Assembly: GCA_029215795.1 (NCBI GenBank)
Contig: JARDYH010000003.1
Coordinates: 18,764,001-18,828,000, forward strand
Source of the DNA: Anniella stebbinsi
Taxonomy: Eukaryota; Chordata; Lepidosauria; Squamata; Anniellidae
Direction: 5' to 3'
Length of the DNA stretch: 64,000 nt
The position numbers were made by a program, and so were the translations under genes. Position 1 is the first letter of the stretch. The number at the start of each line of letters is the position of its first letter. Positions 12,811 through 24,399 of this stretch are shown piece after piece. The notes under the pieces were generated by a model. The model searched no databases. It was not told where the DNA came from and saw only the letters and a program-made list of their open reading frames with translations.

Positions 12811-13130
12811 TAGGCTGACCATATGAAAAGGAGGACAGGGCTCATGTAACTTTAACAGTTGTAGAGAAAGGGGAATTTCAGTTGGCATCATTTGTATGCA
12901 ATTCGTACCTGGTGAAATTCCCTCTTCATTACAACAGTTAAAGCTGCAAGGGCCCTGCCTTCTTTTCTATCTGGTCACTCTAGTATAGTGCCTGCAACTT
13001 TAATTGTTGTGATGGAGAGAGGATTTCACCAGGTACTAACTGCATACAAATGACACTGGCTGAAATTCCCTTTTCTCTACAACTGTTAAAGTTACATGAG
13101 CCCTGTCCTCCTTTTCATACGGTCAGCCTA
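12811..13130. mobile_element. Palindromic hAT-like MITE, copy 2 (full length)
   Basis: 320 bp. Ends TAGGCTGACCATATGAAAAG and its inverse CTTTTCATACGGTCAGCCTA. The two halves are near-complete reverse complements around a centre near 12975, so a single strand could fold into one long hairpin. TTAAACA occurs on both sides (12802-12808 and 13131-13137), one base off the left end, consistent with a decayed 8-bp target duplication. Confidence 0.9.
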
Positions 13131-13179
13131 TTAAACACATTCATGGAAGGGAATGACAGTGGGACAGGTTATTGTGCTC

Positions 13180-13290
13180 TTGTCCCACTTGTGGGTTTTC
13201 CATAGGCATCTAGCTAGCCAATCTGGAATATTGGATGTGGGATTAGCTAGACCTTTGGTTTGATACAGCATGGGTGCTTCTTATTTCCTT
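13180..13290. repeat. Squamate interspersed repeat, copy 2 (inverse of 6558-6770)
   Basis: CCATAGGCATCTAGCTAGCC then TTAGCTAGACCTTTGGTTTG and ATACAGCATGGGTGCTTCTT, the reverse complement type of the repeat at 6558. Confidence 0.6.
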
Positions 13291-13906
13291 AGGCAGCTCC
13301 CCCTGTCCGTGCCCACTGGCAAAAGTGCTCTTCAAGTCAAGAAACCTTTCTTTATATTTGATTTAATTGGCCGAGTTAAACTTTGGGTTCAAATTTCTGT
13401 TTCTTATGGGGAGAAAGGTGAAAAGGAAAAGGGTGGAGGAGGAATATAGTATACTGTGAAATATATTTTACATATTTAATAAGTTTTATTTCTTATGAAA
13501 AGCAATTTACTTGACAAATAAAATAGCTGCAAGTATTAATAAAATAACAAAACAAATTACTATTATTTTTGGTCATAAAACTTGCTGCCAGGCTCTAAGT
13601 ACTGGTTCACACATAACAGCAACTCACATGTTAGGGTAGGTTACAGTTCTGGCTTGTTAGGGGAGAGAAAAACCAGAGTTCCCGGTTCAGACATAACACT
13701 AACCAAGCCTAGGATGGGGCATCCCTGGCTTGTTTAGCTGCTCCTACTGACAGGAGAATCCAAGCAACAGCAATGGAGATGCATGTGCTAGGTATCCCCC
13801 CCCCCCCCAAAAAAAAAAATCTGGGTGGCCATTACGTGTGAATCTGCCTGTTGTTTTTTCTCTCAAGCATTTTAAGACTACTGTGACTTTATAAAATGAG
13901 ATGGCC

Positions 13907-13970
13907 CAGGACACACTCCATATACAGTTTTCAAAACGTTTTCAAAGTGTTGTATCCTGCTTGGTGTAGA
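13907..13970. mobile_element. Partial copy of the GATCTACAC-end palindromic family
   Basis: The run CCCAGGACACACTCCATATA followed by CAGTTTTCAAAACGTTTTCA and CCTGCTTGGTGTAGATC is the right half of the element at 12237-12357. Confidence 0.55.
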
Positions 13971-15159
13971 TCAGTTTTCTGACTGGCCTTGCCTGGCCTT
14001 CTAGTGACTAGTCTATGCATCAAATCATTCTTGTTCAGAGATCAGGCTAGTCATCCTTGGAAGTGGCTTCTCTGCTCTCTCTCCTTTCTCTTAATTCATT
14101 TACCCATCCCGCAGCTTCCCAAGAAGCTGATTCAGCTTGTCCCTCAGCAACAGTACCTTCAGCATATTTTTGAAATAAAATAAATTTTTTACAGCCTACG
14201 CAGTTGTGGATTCACAGAAAACCTTTGTGGCTACAGCTCTTCAATCCATTTTATGAATGGTGATGTTCAAAATGAAGACAACAATCGACCTAGAATGTAG
14301 AGGTGTGCACTGATCCTGAGCTTTGATTTGCACACCTATTTGGCACTTTGGAAGGTGGCCCAGTTTGCCCACTTTGACTCAGTACTGAGCCCAAATTGGG
14401 GTTCAGAAATCCAATGTTTAGTGATATCCATTGACTATCATAGGAAAAGAAATGGCCATAACTTTTATTCTCTTGGTCAGAACTGGACGTTACTTTCAGA
14501 CATAGCAGCCCATTAGGAGGGAATTATGTCTGCTAGGTACTAAAAATATAGCTTTGTGGATGGGTGGGTTGTGCTGATATTTTGATTTTTTCTAAAGGGA
14601 ACTGCCCAAAACATTTCTGGTATTTCTTGGCAGAATTGGAAGGCAAGTGCATGGATAGTGGGCTTTTTTGAAGGAATCAAACCTGCCAAATTTCAGGATT
14701 TGGGGTTGTAAGAGTGGCCTTGACATTTTTGAGGGTCTCCAAAAGAAGATGTGCTTACACAAACACCCATGCTCCTTGTGGATTATTGTTCCAAAACCAG
14801 CACACAGTCTAGATATGGCCCTACATAGGAGCCCTTCAACATTTCATAATGATAGGTGCAATGGCTCTTGTTGAAGCAGAGTTCTCAATTTTAGGGGTGG
14901 GAGGAAGCAATTCGCTTCCTCTTCCCTCCCTCTATGTTTTTTTTTCTTGCGGGAGGGGGGATTTTTAGGAAAATGGTACACATTATAGATAGATTGCCAG
15001 GCAAGTAACTTTCAGCATTTCAGAAGAATAGGTGCAGGCAGGGCTATGGAGTTATGACTCTTGAAAAACAATTTAAGGCTTTTTAAAAATAGGGGGATAC
15101 TACTACTAGCTTTTGATAATTAATGAAACACAACAACATGTAATGTGGAGGGGCAACAG

Positions 15160-15860
15160 GACTAAATTTGGATTCTGACAGGCAAAGGAACTTTTGTTCC
15201 ATTGCTGCCAGGAAAACTGTGTGGCTCACTGCCATTCAAGAGAGCCCTTCTGGGCATTATCCCACACTGAGAAAGCAGCCAGCATGGCACTCTGGAGCAG
15301 CTGTGTCCACCCACCCTATGTTTCACTCTGAGGGTTTCAGAGCGTAGCATCAGGTGAGTAGCCAGAGGGCAGCTGGCTGCTCTGGAGAGCTGCATCAACC
15401 TCTCTCCTGCTGCAGAAGATACCACAGAAAGAGAGGGGCTGATGCAGCTCTCTGGAACGGCAAGCCAGTGCCATGATCTGAGGGATCCTCAAAGTGAGGC
15501 ATTGGCTTGCCTAGTGGTACAGCTGTCTGGAGCTCCACCCACCCAATGCCTCACTCTGAGGACCCCTCAAAGCATGGCATCAGGTGAGTAGGCTCTCTGG
15601 GAAGCCACTCAGAAGAGAGTGTGATCAGCACAGCTCTCCAGAGAGCTCATCTCAGATGCTTCACTGTGAGAGGTCCTTCCTCAAAGTGAGGCATTGGCGG
15701 GGAGGTATTTCTGCAGATGGCCTGTGCTAATGCGACAAAGGCTGTCTCTAGGGCCACCTTCCTGCCAATGGCTCACTCTGAGGAGGGAGCTCTTACAGTG
15801 AGGCATCAAGGGAGATGCCATGTTGTGCACTGTCAATGGGGGTAGGGGGAGAGGGGGGGA
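15160..15860. repeat. Degenerate long-unit repeat block
   Basis: Three imperfect copies of a segment with TTTCACTCTGAGG / GCCTCACTCTGAGG and GCATCAGGTGAGTAG lie near 15325, 15545 and 15775; the inverse GTGAGGCATTGGC appears near 15500 and 15690. GC-richer than the surroundings. A related stretch may occur at 51400-52200. No coding evidence. Confidence 0.5.
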
Positions 15861-18261
15861 CAACTTTGCCATGCTAAGGTTACTCGTTTCCTTCCCAGAA
15901 TAGAGCAGACATCATATAAATCTGAGTCTTGGAATGCTGCCCGTAAGGACATCTCCCAAGAAACTATTAGGATGATTGTCCTGACCATCTCAATTGATTT
16001 TTCCAGCTTCCATTATAGGAATTCTTATCCTATTCTCTTGCTCAACATTAGTTATTAGATGATGCTGATGTGAATACATATTTGTATAACTATTTTTCCA
16101 GAATGTTTAAAGCACTTTACATGGGTCTTAATAGTTAAGTCTGTGTGTCTCTAAAACACAAGCCACTAACCAAGTCTCATTCTGGAGCGACTTTGGTTCT
16201 GTTGGCTTCAGAGGGAAATCCACTTCACCTTCAGAAGCAACAGAACTGCACCGAAGCAGCCTGATTCTGTGTGTGCTTCATCCAAATGTGATGCATATCC
16301 CCATTAGAAAGAGTAAATGTAACAGCCTGGGAATAGCCACCAGTGAGCTCCAGCAGAAGAGTGTTTCATTGCACGGTTATTATTGGGCATTCATGTATTC
16401 TCTCGGGTGCCTCTCACAACATTGTCTGCCTCCTGCACATCTCATGCCTCTAACCTTTTTTGCGCGACAAAGAAATAAGTCTGACTTATTTTTAAAGACG
16501 GAAATTGCTGCTATCTCCTGCTATGTGCAGGAGAAGCAGCAGGATCAAAATGGCCCACTGAATGAGCCACGTGTAAGTTGTTTACTTCCTCTTTCAAAAG
16601 AGAAAGTAATGAGGGACAAATATGTGGGTAGAAAAGCAACAGTAAGCAAACATGATTTTCCCCTGTGCAATGATGCTCAGTATGTAGGACTTTGCAAAGC
16701 CAGTGAAGGATTATGTCAGGGCTAGGCCAGGGCTTTGATTATGATCTGGGGGCTATGATTTCCTTGAGGTCAGTTCACTGGAGCTTGAGTTGCAAAAAGC
16801 ACTACTATGTTGACCAGGTAAGAAGACTAAATTCCTAATATATATTTTAAACCTGGTCAACCCAGAGGTTTCAAGCTACCTGCACATCACTATTCCTTTC
16901 AATGCTCATAGGCCCAGATAATTACTAGGGCTAGCTGTGGGCAAATCTTGAAACTGGAGTCCTATATGAGATTTGATTGGGAAGGGGGCATTTGGAAGTC
17001 ATTGTGTGAATATAAGATGCTGGAAATAAACTAAGGAAATCCTCAGTTTTCAGAGTGTTTTAGAGACATCATCAATCTTAAATGCAGCTATAACATAGAG
17101 AGCAAGCACCTCAAGGGCTTAGTTTCATGATTAATTGATTTAGTATTTATGATCAGATCTTTTCACAGCATTTGAGAAGGCATTAAGGAATGCAAAACAA
17201 TGCTTTGCTTTTTAGATGCACAAATGTATGTTCATTATTAACCACTCCATTAAAGTACTCAAGTGTACTACAGAGGCACAAGGCAGACAATGGCAGCTCC
17301 CAATTGCGGTCCCCAGAGCTTATAAATATACAGTTATACAAGTCAAATGCTTTCATTAACTGGAGATGGCATTACAAACAAAACACCAAGGGACAAGTGC
17401 ACCAAGAGATTTATGGGGTTGGGGGGGGGGGTAATTAGAAAAGTTTCCCTAACATAATGAACCAACTCTGAAGAGGAGGAAAATTATTGCAAAATGGCAC
17501 CATGCATGAGTGTGGATGCTTTGCTGAGACCCATTAGCACAAACTGTTTTCACATCCAAAGAAATTAATTATTTAATGAGTTGAATGTGCTGTTACTATC
17601 TCTGAATAGTATGATCCAGATATCCAAAGAAATTCTAAAATGTACACACTTCTTCAAATAAAGTACATTAAGGAGCTCCAGCAAACATGACAAATCTTTT
17701 TGCAAGGGGAGGGTGATACCACATCCACCACATCCATGGAGGCTGAGTGCAACCCATATACATTTTATATTTAGCCAAGTCTCTTAGATAGGGTGACAGT
17801 ATTTGTATACAGGCAAGGTGGATCTTTGTCCCTTAAAAGTGCAGAATCTATCGCATTTGAAGGGAAACTGCACAGGGGGAAAGAAACCGCAGATACTGAC
17901 TATCGGTGAGTGCAGGCAAACTAAGATGTCAGGACAAGTGTCCCTTTTATCAGAGCTGAAATGTGAAAATAAAATGTTCTAGTATTCTTAAAAAGATAGC
18001 ATTATTGTTCATTACTTATTACTGCTGTTATGAAACTCACAGTGCTAATTTTGAATACATGTCTACTCAGACTAAGTCCTATTGATTTCAATAAAGTTAT
18101 TCCTGCTCCCCTAGAATTGTTGATGATCTATCTACAATATCTTGGTCAGAGCATTGCTACCTGTTACATTAGGGAGATCTGAAGGCAGACAAACCACCAT
18201 ATCAAAAGACCTACCAGGCTCATGCCAGAAGGGAGAGAGGACTTGAGTTTTTTGCTCCTCC

Positions 18262-18306
18262 CCTTCCTTCCTTCCTTCCTTCCTTCCTTCCTTCCTTCCT
18301 TCCTTC
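18262..18306. repeat. (CCTT)n microsatellite
   Basis: About 11 CCTT units without interruption. Confidence 0.95.
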
Positions 18307-20030
18307 TACAAGCCCCCTCCTATGGGCTTCAAACTGGTTTGGAGGCATGTCTGTTGATCTGTGGCCCTGCCCCTGCCCCCCAGCACATCTCCTTTCCTCC
18401 TTCTCTGATGTTAGAGTTCTGACATCAGAGAGGTACTGGACACAGAGGTTTTTGCAATGGATAGGGATTCCCAGGTTGGACCTCCACACCTAAGAACAAA
18501 CCTCTCTCTCTCCACCCTCAGAGGGAAGATACAACATATCCTACGGTTCCTGGGATGCCATCCCAGGGACATTAGAATTGCAGTTTTAAGGACTCAACAC
18601 AACATGAAAAACAGAGATAAAGAAGGCAAATAAAGTCAACAGAAAAATGAAAAATTCTTCCTTCTCTTCTTGATCAACTGAATTACCAACTTCCTTGATA
18701 TGGATAAAATAACTAAAAATCAGATCTGAAATTCCATAAACCAAAATATTATATATATTACTATTATATAGCCAACTTGAAGGTGATTCAGGTTGGACAT
18801 GTGGATAGAAACTGAGGAAACAGAGCTATCAAAAACATTATTTACAATCTTTTAGTCTACCCTTTTGTACTGTTAACTAATAATTTAGGGTCTTAAACAG
18901 TTCCCAACATTTATTTAAAAAGCATATCGGTTCACCTTAAAAGAATGAAAGAAAATAACTGTGGCTGCCTGCTGTTGTCTGAAACCAACTCTATTACTGT
19001 TTCAGTAAGCAAAATGCGTTAACTGCCTGCACTGAGCTCACAGGCTATAGTACTTATTACATTGATAAAATGTATAAAATATTTATTCTGTGGAAGCGTA
19101 GGCATTTTTTGTGACCGTTCTTCTTCTTTACATGGTTCAGAACCACGTCATGGTATAAGCCCAAAGAAGGAAAGCCAAAACAACTTGTTCACCTCTCCTG
19201 AGCTCATAGGGACTTCTCTGTGGTTTCAGGCTCCACAAGTGCCTCAGAACCAGAGGTGTTTGACATATTATGGGACAGAAATGCAAATTTTTGAAGATAC
19301 GTGCATGCAATGGTAAAATACCTCTGCCAATGGGATTTCCTGGATGCATGTACACACATTTTACCTTAGTGATCACATATTTTAAAACACATTATGTCTT
19401 CCTTGTGTATTACATTCTAAGGGTATATATGCTAAAAAGAAGTTACATGTGAAACAGCCAGAGGATGTATGATGAAGGCAGTGGGAACAATAGAAAGATA
19501 GATGGTTTTATTCACTTTTTACATGTATTTACACTTTACTATATGCCTAATCCTGTAAGATACTAAAGGTTTTAATTGTTCCTGGTTGTGGCATTGAAAC
19601 TACAATTCCCATGTAACTCAGCACAAAATGACTTGAGGATTATCCTGATGTACATCCCTGGAGCAATTAGCAGCTTCGGTGGTGGTGGGGATTTAAACTG
19701 GGAAAATTGGGTAGGGGACCATCTTTTCTAGCTCTGATGCTGCAATCAAATTCAGACCCACTCTGATGACTCATTGGGGATTGCCAAGGTGTGCCCAGCC
19801 CAAGGGGAGCCCATTGCAAATGTCTCACCCCTAATGCCACTCAGCTATCAAATAGGGCAGCAAGGCCAGGCGAGCAGTTGTAGCCTCTACACAGCGCATC
19901 CTGAAAGTAGCAGGCAGATACCACTCAGCTGGCCAAAGTTCTAGGGGTGGGTGGGACTCCAATAGGAGATGCTACTTAAATGAGGAGGTGTTTAGGCAAT
20001 GAGAGGAGAACAAAGACAAGGTCAGGAGAG

Positions 20031-20162
20031 TGGTAAAGGCAAGAGATGGAGACAGATGGAGACAGAAAAAGGAGAAGATGCCAGGGAGTCGCGGAGTGGT
20101 AAAGGCAAGAGACGGAGACAAATGGAGACAGAAAAAGGAGAAGATGCCAGGGAGTTGAGGAG
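20031..20162. repeat. Tandem duplication, about 64 bp unit, two copies
   Basis: GGTAAAGGCAAGAGATGGAG ... GAAGATGCCAGGGAGTCG is followed directly by a second copy GGTAAAGGCAAGAGACGGAG ... GATGCCAGGGAGTTG. A few substitutions separate them. Confidence 0.85.
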
Positions 20163-20374
20163 AGAAAGCGGAACTGTGTAAAGGAAATGAGCAATGGGCA
20201 AATAGAAGGAGGGGAGAAAGACAAGGCAAAAGTAGGGATGGTTGTTGTGAGGAAATCCGGTCCTTTTGGGGCTCGCCAGATTTCCCCAGAGCCCCCGGTT
20301 CAGCTTGCATTTGCAAACAGAACTGCAGGGTTCTTCCTGAAATCTGGGACTTTCTTGGTCCCCCCCCCCTTAAA

Positions 20375-20625
20375 TTGGGCCAGCTTGCCAATTTTCTCCC
20401 CCCTCCCTTTAAATTGTCAGTTTGTGCAAATTTCGGTCATAATTTGCAGAAGTACAAGTGTAATTTCCATAAATTTCTGCCATATTTTGCTAATTTCCAC
20501 AAATTGTGGCTGTAAAATGCTTACCTTTGTGCAAATTGCATGTGCATATACAAATTATGACTGAAATTTGCACAAATTGGTGATTTAAGGGGGCGGGGAG
20601 AAAATTGGTAAGCTGACCCAACTCA
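20375..20625. repeat. Imperfect 250 bp palindrome (MITE-like)
   Basis: Left arm GCCAGCTTGCCAATTTTCTC, then TTTAAATTGTCAGTTTGTGC and AAATTTCGGTCATAATTTGC; right arm gives the inverse: AATTATGACTGAAATTTGCA, then AAATTGGTGATTTAAGG and GAGAAAATTGGTAAGCTGAC. A non-coding hairpin of about 110 bp per arm. A wider inverted relation may extend outward (CTCGCC-like motifs near 20270 and 20655). Confidence 0.7.
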
Positions 20626-21126
20626 ATACAGATTCCTGAGCCAGAGTCTGGGGGGCGAGCTGCTGAAAACTCAGTGAACTTCACCCCCTAATCAGATTCC
20701 TCCGACATCCCTAGGTGAAAGAGTTATTTCAATCCCTAGCCTAATTCCTTCAGCAGATAGTGCCTTGGAAACAGGAATAAGAGCCCTCAAGGCTCTGAGA
20801 AGAGGACAGCGAGAATGGGGTGAAGAAACCCATACTTACCTGGGATGATACTTAGCAGAAGAACTTGCTCATCTCCAGATAGGGTAAGCTACTGGGAAAT
20901 GACACAGGCATCTCCTGCCACAATCATTGGGAAGCTGACTATCTGACTATCAGTGGAGGCGCAGAAGCATTGTTAAAAACTCCCACCTCAAGGAACAACA
21001 CCAGGGTGAAGTCAAAGAGAAAGAACTCCTAGCCTTAGAGCTAATTTCCTCAACAGACTTGGAAGAAAACAGAGCAGAGGAGCTTACCTAACAACAACCT
21101 TAAAGGCTAACAACCTTAAAGAGTCT

Positions 21127-21473
21127 TTGGTCCCCTCTACAAGAATTCAGTTTGACGCCCGGTTGTCCGATTATGCGCATCTTCTCGCAATCGCTTTTCG
21201 CCTAATCCCTATACACGGGAGGCGGTGAAGCACATTAATGGTTGCATGAAATGCGGTTTAAAGGTGTTTAATGTGGGGAATCGCTTGTTTACATGGTCAT
21301 AAGGCGCTTTAACTCCCGCGGTAAATTAAAACTCGCTATTTAACGTGCATGCGAAGATGCACATAATCGGAGGTAAAACGCGCCTCGACCCCCGATTTGC
21401 GCTCCGCTCTTGTAGAGGTAAAAATTTTAATCCGCCTTGGAAGAGCTTTAAATAGCTCTTGTAGAGGCACCCT
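21127..21473. mobile_element. CpG-rich DNA-transposon-like insertion with CCTCTACAAGA terminal repeats
   Basis: Near-terminal CCTCTACAAGA (21135-21145) is repeated in inverse as TCTTGTAGAGG at the right (to about 21468), with a further CTTGTAGAGG near 21409. The enclosed sequence is unlike its surroundings: many CpG steps (GACGCCCGGTTGTCCG, CTCCCGCGG, CGCGCCTCGACCCCCG). CTTTG occurs next to both ends, a possible short duplication. Class is uncertain; it could also be a CpG-island-like fragment. Confidence 0.55.
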
Positions 21474-21957
21474 TTGTTGCAAGAAACTTTTTCTGAAGTA
21501 CACTGAAAATCATGCAACCTCAGTATCTCCCCTTCTGTTTCATTGTATCATAGCATAGAGCAATCCTATGGTGATGAGGAAGGACGAATCTGCAGCAGAG
21601 GAATCACTGCTCATGCTGACCATGGCAGAAGGGGTGGAGAGGTGGCTGTATGCCAGCAGCAGGCGTATCCCCACCCCACCTCCATGATGGGGGCATGTTA
21701 GGGGAATGGGAAGGCTTGAGAGCCTGTAGATCCAAAGTCCCCCTCAATCTCCCCTGGCTACATCCCCCCTGCCACTGGAACATCAGTATTGATGGAGGGA
21801 TGGCAACAGGAGATTCATTCACCATTACAAGAAAGCCTCTTTCACACAAGGAAATGGTGATGGGGAGAGGAAAAAAAAGAAAAAAAAAACAATTAAGGAG
21901 ACTGTTGAGCAGGGCTGGTGGGAAGGCCCTGCTCCCCTCTCACACAGCTCCTTTTTC

Positions 21958-22275
21958 TTCCCCACAGGGTCATGATGTCAGTTAGCCATGGGGAGGGGTT
22001 TAAACTGGAGCAGACTCTGATGGTCTCTTTGTCTGCTCCTGTCTCCTTCGCTTCTTTTCCACAGGGTCAAGATGTCCATTAGTTAGCCCGGCGGTGGTAG
22101 GGAGTCCAACTGGAACAGGCCTTGATGTTCTCTCTGCTCGCTCCTGTCTCCCTTGCTGCTGCTTCCCCACAGGATCAAGATGTCCATTAGCCCTGTGGGT
22201 GTTCCAACTGGAGCAGGCCCTGATGTTTTCTTTGCCTGGTCCTGTCTCCCTCACGTCTTCCCCACAGGATCAAGA
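21958..22275. repeat. Tandem repeat, about 3 units of 95-120 bp
   Basis: The phrases CCACAGGGTCAAGATGTCCA, AACTGGAGCAGGCCCTGATG and CTGCTCCTGTCTCC recur in order three times (near 21965, 22055 and 22165), with a final CCCCACAGGATCAAGATTTT. Diverged minisatellite-like array. Confidence 0.8.
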
Positions 22276-22699
22276 TTTTTACATTTATTGTGGATTTGTC
22301 CTGCACTTATTCAAATGTTCAGCAACTGTTTCTAATGTAAGAAGTGAAATAACTGGTTATAATGTCTTCTAAGACTTCAGTCTTCTTATTAGGTATTACT
22401 AAAGACACATCATATGCAATTAGAGTTAAATAAGATTGCATCAGCCAGAATTTTGATTACTTAATGCATTAAAACATTCTATATAGTCCTTCATCATATC
22501 ACATTTCAAGGCAAATGCTTATTTCAGGGCATCATGTCAGATTTTATGCAAAGATAAGGTAATCAAGCTCTAAAACAGACTAAAATGTGCACAATTAAAT
22601 AAGTAAAGATCTATAAAATATATTAAAACTTTCTCCCCAACCAGATGTTTCATTCAGCAGTCAGCTGAAGTTGGCTGACCAAGACAGTGTAGGGATTCT

Positions 22700-23190
22700 C
22701 TTGGTGTACATGGATTAAGATTCCATGTCTGTCATGGCAACCATGGACCTGTCCCAACTAGTATCTGGCCCTATGCGTGCAGCAGGGTACACTCTCGATC
22801 TGTTATTCTGCTCTGGTGGAGTTGGTACTCTGAAGGTCAAAGAATTACATGAGACTCTGTTGTCAGGGGCAGATCACTATCTGTTAGTTTTGGACTGGCT
22901 GCCAGTATGTACCTCCGCAGGGGTGAAGGACCAGTTAAAATGGTCCACCCCATGTGCCTGATAGATCCGAATGCTTTCCTAAATGCACTTGGGGATTTTC
23001 TCGCCTCATCAGTGGTGGTGCTGAAGCCCTGGCAGATATGTGGAATACAAAAATGGCCCAGGCCATTGACACTGACTCTCCTAAGCATCTTCTCCCTTCT
23101 GATAGTGCCAGATCAGCTCCCTGGTTAAACAGGGAGCTGAGGGCAATGAAACAGGAAGTGCACCAGCTAAAGTACCATTAGACTGGGACA
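22700..23190 (+). mobile_element. L2/CR1-like LINE, endonuclease to linker fragment
   Basis: Reads LSQLVSGPMRAAGYTLDLLF, then GADHYLLVLDW, the end of an APE-type endonuclease (TLDLVF..SDHYLV type), followed in shifted frames by DPNAFLNALGDFLAS and APWLNRELRAMKQEVHQL. Stops are absent for about 230 nt only; inactive. Confidence 0.75.
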
Positions 23191-23194
23191 AATT

Positions 23195-23705
23195 TAATCA
23201 AACATGCGTGAAAGGCCATTCAAAAACCTAAACCATGACCTAGATCCATGTGACAACCCTTTAAGTACTTGAAAAGCCCCAGCCTTCCCTTCTCCAGGCT
23301 AAACATACCAAATTTCTTAAACTTTTCTCCATAGGGCTAGTTTTCCATACCCCTTACCATCTTTATGATCCTCTCTGAGCCCTTCAATTTGTCTACATTC
23401 TCATTAAAGTGCAGGGCTCAGAACTGGCCATAGTATGCCACATAAGGTATGACTAATGCAGAATAAAGTCGGACTATTATTTTTCATGACTTGGAAACAA
23501 TGGTTCTATTAACACAGCCTAAAATGACATCAACCTTTTTTGCAGCCATATCAGACTGCTGACTCATTTTCAGCTTATGATTGATTGCAATCCCAAGATC
23601 CTTGATCTCAAAGAACGGGCAGGTTGATATAGGAGTAGGCGCCGTACAATGTTCGAAGATATCCATAATAATATGATTAGATGGCACTCTGGTCATATTC
23701 ATTTC
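23195..23705 (-). mobile_element. CR1 LINE ORF2 C-terminal fragment
   Basis: Minus-strand peptide FFEIKDLGIAINHKLKMSQQ, SDMAAKKVDVILGCVNRTI matches the CR1 ORF2 end (EKDLGV..LxMSQQC..AAKKAN.ILGCI.R). The following part (23440-23224) has the antisense of the LEYCVQFW-type and LEKRRLRGD-type CR1 text. Adjacent to, but opposite in direction from, the L2-like piece at 22700-23190. Confidence 0.85.
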
Positions 23706-23887
23706 TGACTCTGCTAAAACAATTGTGTCTAAGTCAGTTCAGATATAAACAACTTTCTATGCAAAATGTCTGGCAAACTGATGGAGTTTTGAGAGCTTAA
23801 GATGTTGCTTCCCAAGGCCTACTCCAAGAAGGTCGTTTATACCTGAAAGAGCTCCACTGAGCAACACTGAGCAGATGCAACAATGGT

Positions 23888-24206
23888 TAGGGTGACCATA
23901 TGAAAAGGAGGACAGGGCTCCTGTATCTTTAACAGTTGCAAAGGACAGGGAATTTCAGCAGGTGTCATTTGTAGATACACAGAACCTAGTGAAATCCCCT
24001 CTTCATCACAACAGTTAAAGTGGCAGGTGCCCTGTCCTCTTGACCATATACAAAAGAGGGCAGGACTTCTGCAGCTTTAACTTTGTGATGATGAGGTAAT
24101 TTCACCAGGTTCTGCATATATACAAATACCACCTGCTGAAATTCCCTTTTCTATGAAACTGTTAAAGACACAGGAGCCCTGTCCTCCTTTTCATATGGTC
24201 AGCCTA
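23888..24206. mobile_element. Palindromic hAT-like MITE, copy 3 (perfect 8-bp target duplication)
   Basis: 319 bp, ends TAGGGTGACCATATGAAAAG and CTTTTCATATGGTCAGCCTA. It is flanked by an exact 8-bp direct repeat ACAATGGT (23880-23887 and 24207-24214), the hallmark of hAT insertions. This copy defines the element boundaries used for the others. It has no open frame and so depends on a transposase from elsewhere. Confidence 0.94.
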
Positions 24207-24399
24207 ACAATGGTGAAGTAAGACAGTTCTGCTGTTATCTCCACCACAGAATAAGATAAAAGATGGAGTCCCAACTGTGGTCAGTGACACCCATTACCAG
24301 TCTCTCGCCATCTATGTTCTACTCATCGACCCAGACATTTTATCACCCTCAACTACACAGAACACCAGGGAGTTGATGTAACCCTAGAACTGGTCTGGG

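Noticed and set aside
16273..16725. 150-codon open reading frame on the plus strand
   Set aside because: Antisense inside an intron, no recognisable domain, no repeat of codon-like periodicity that I could see, and no splice or promoter context. Likely chance.
19972..20391. 139-codon open frame on the minus strand
   Set aside because: Its internal repetition is explained by the 64-bp tandem duplication at 20031-20162.
21127..21473. CpG island promoter of a hidden gene
   Set aside because: Inverted ends bracket it and there is no open frame or donor site nearby; an insertion explains it better.
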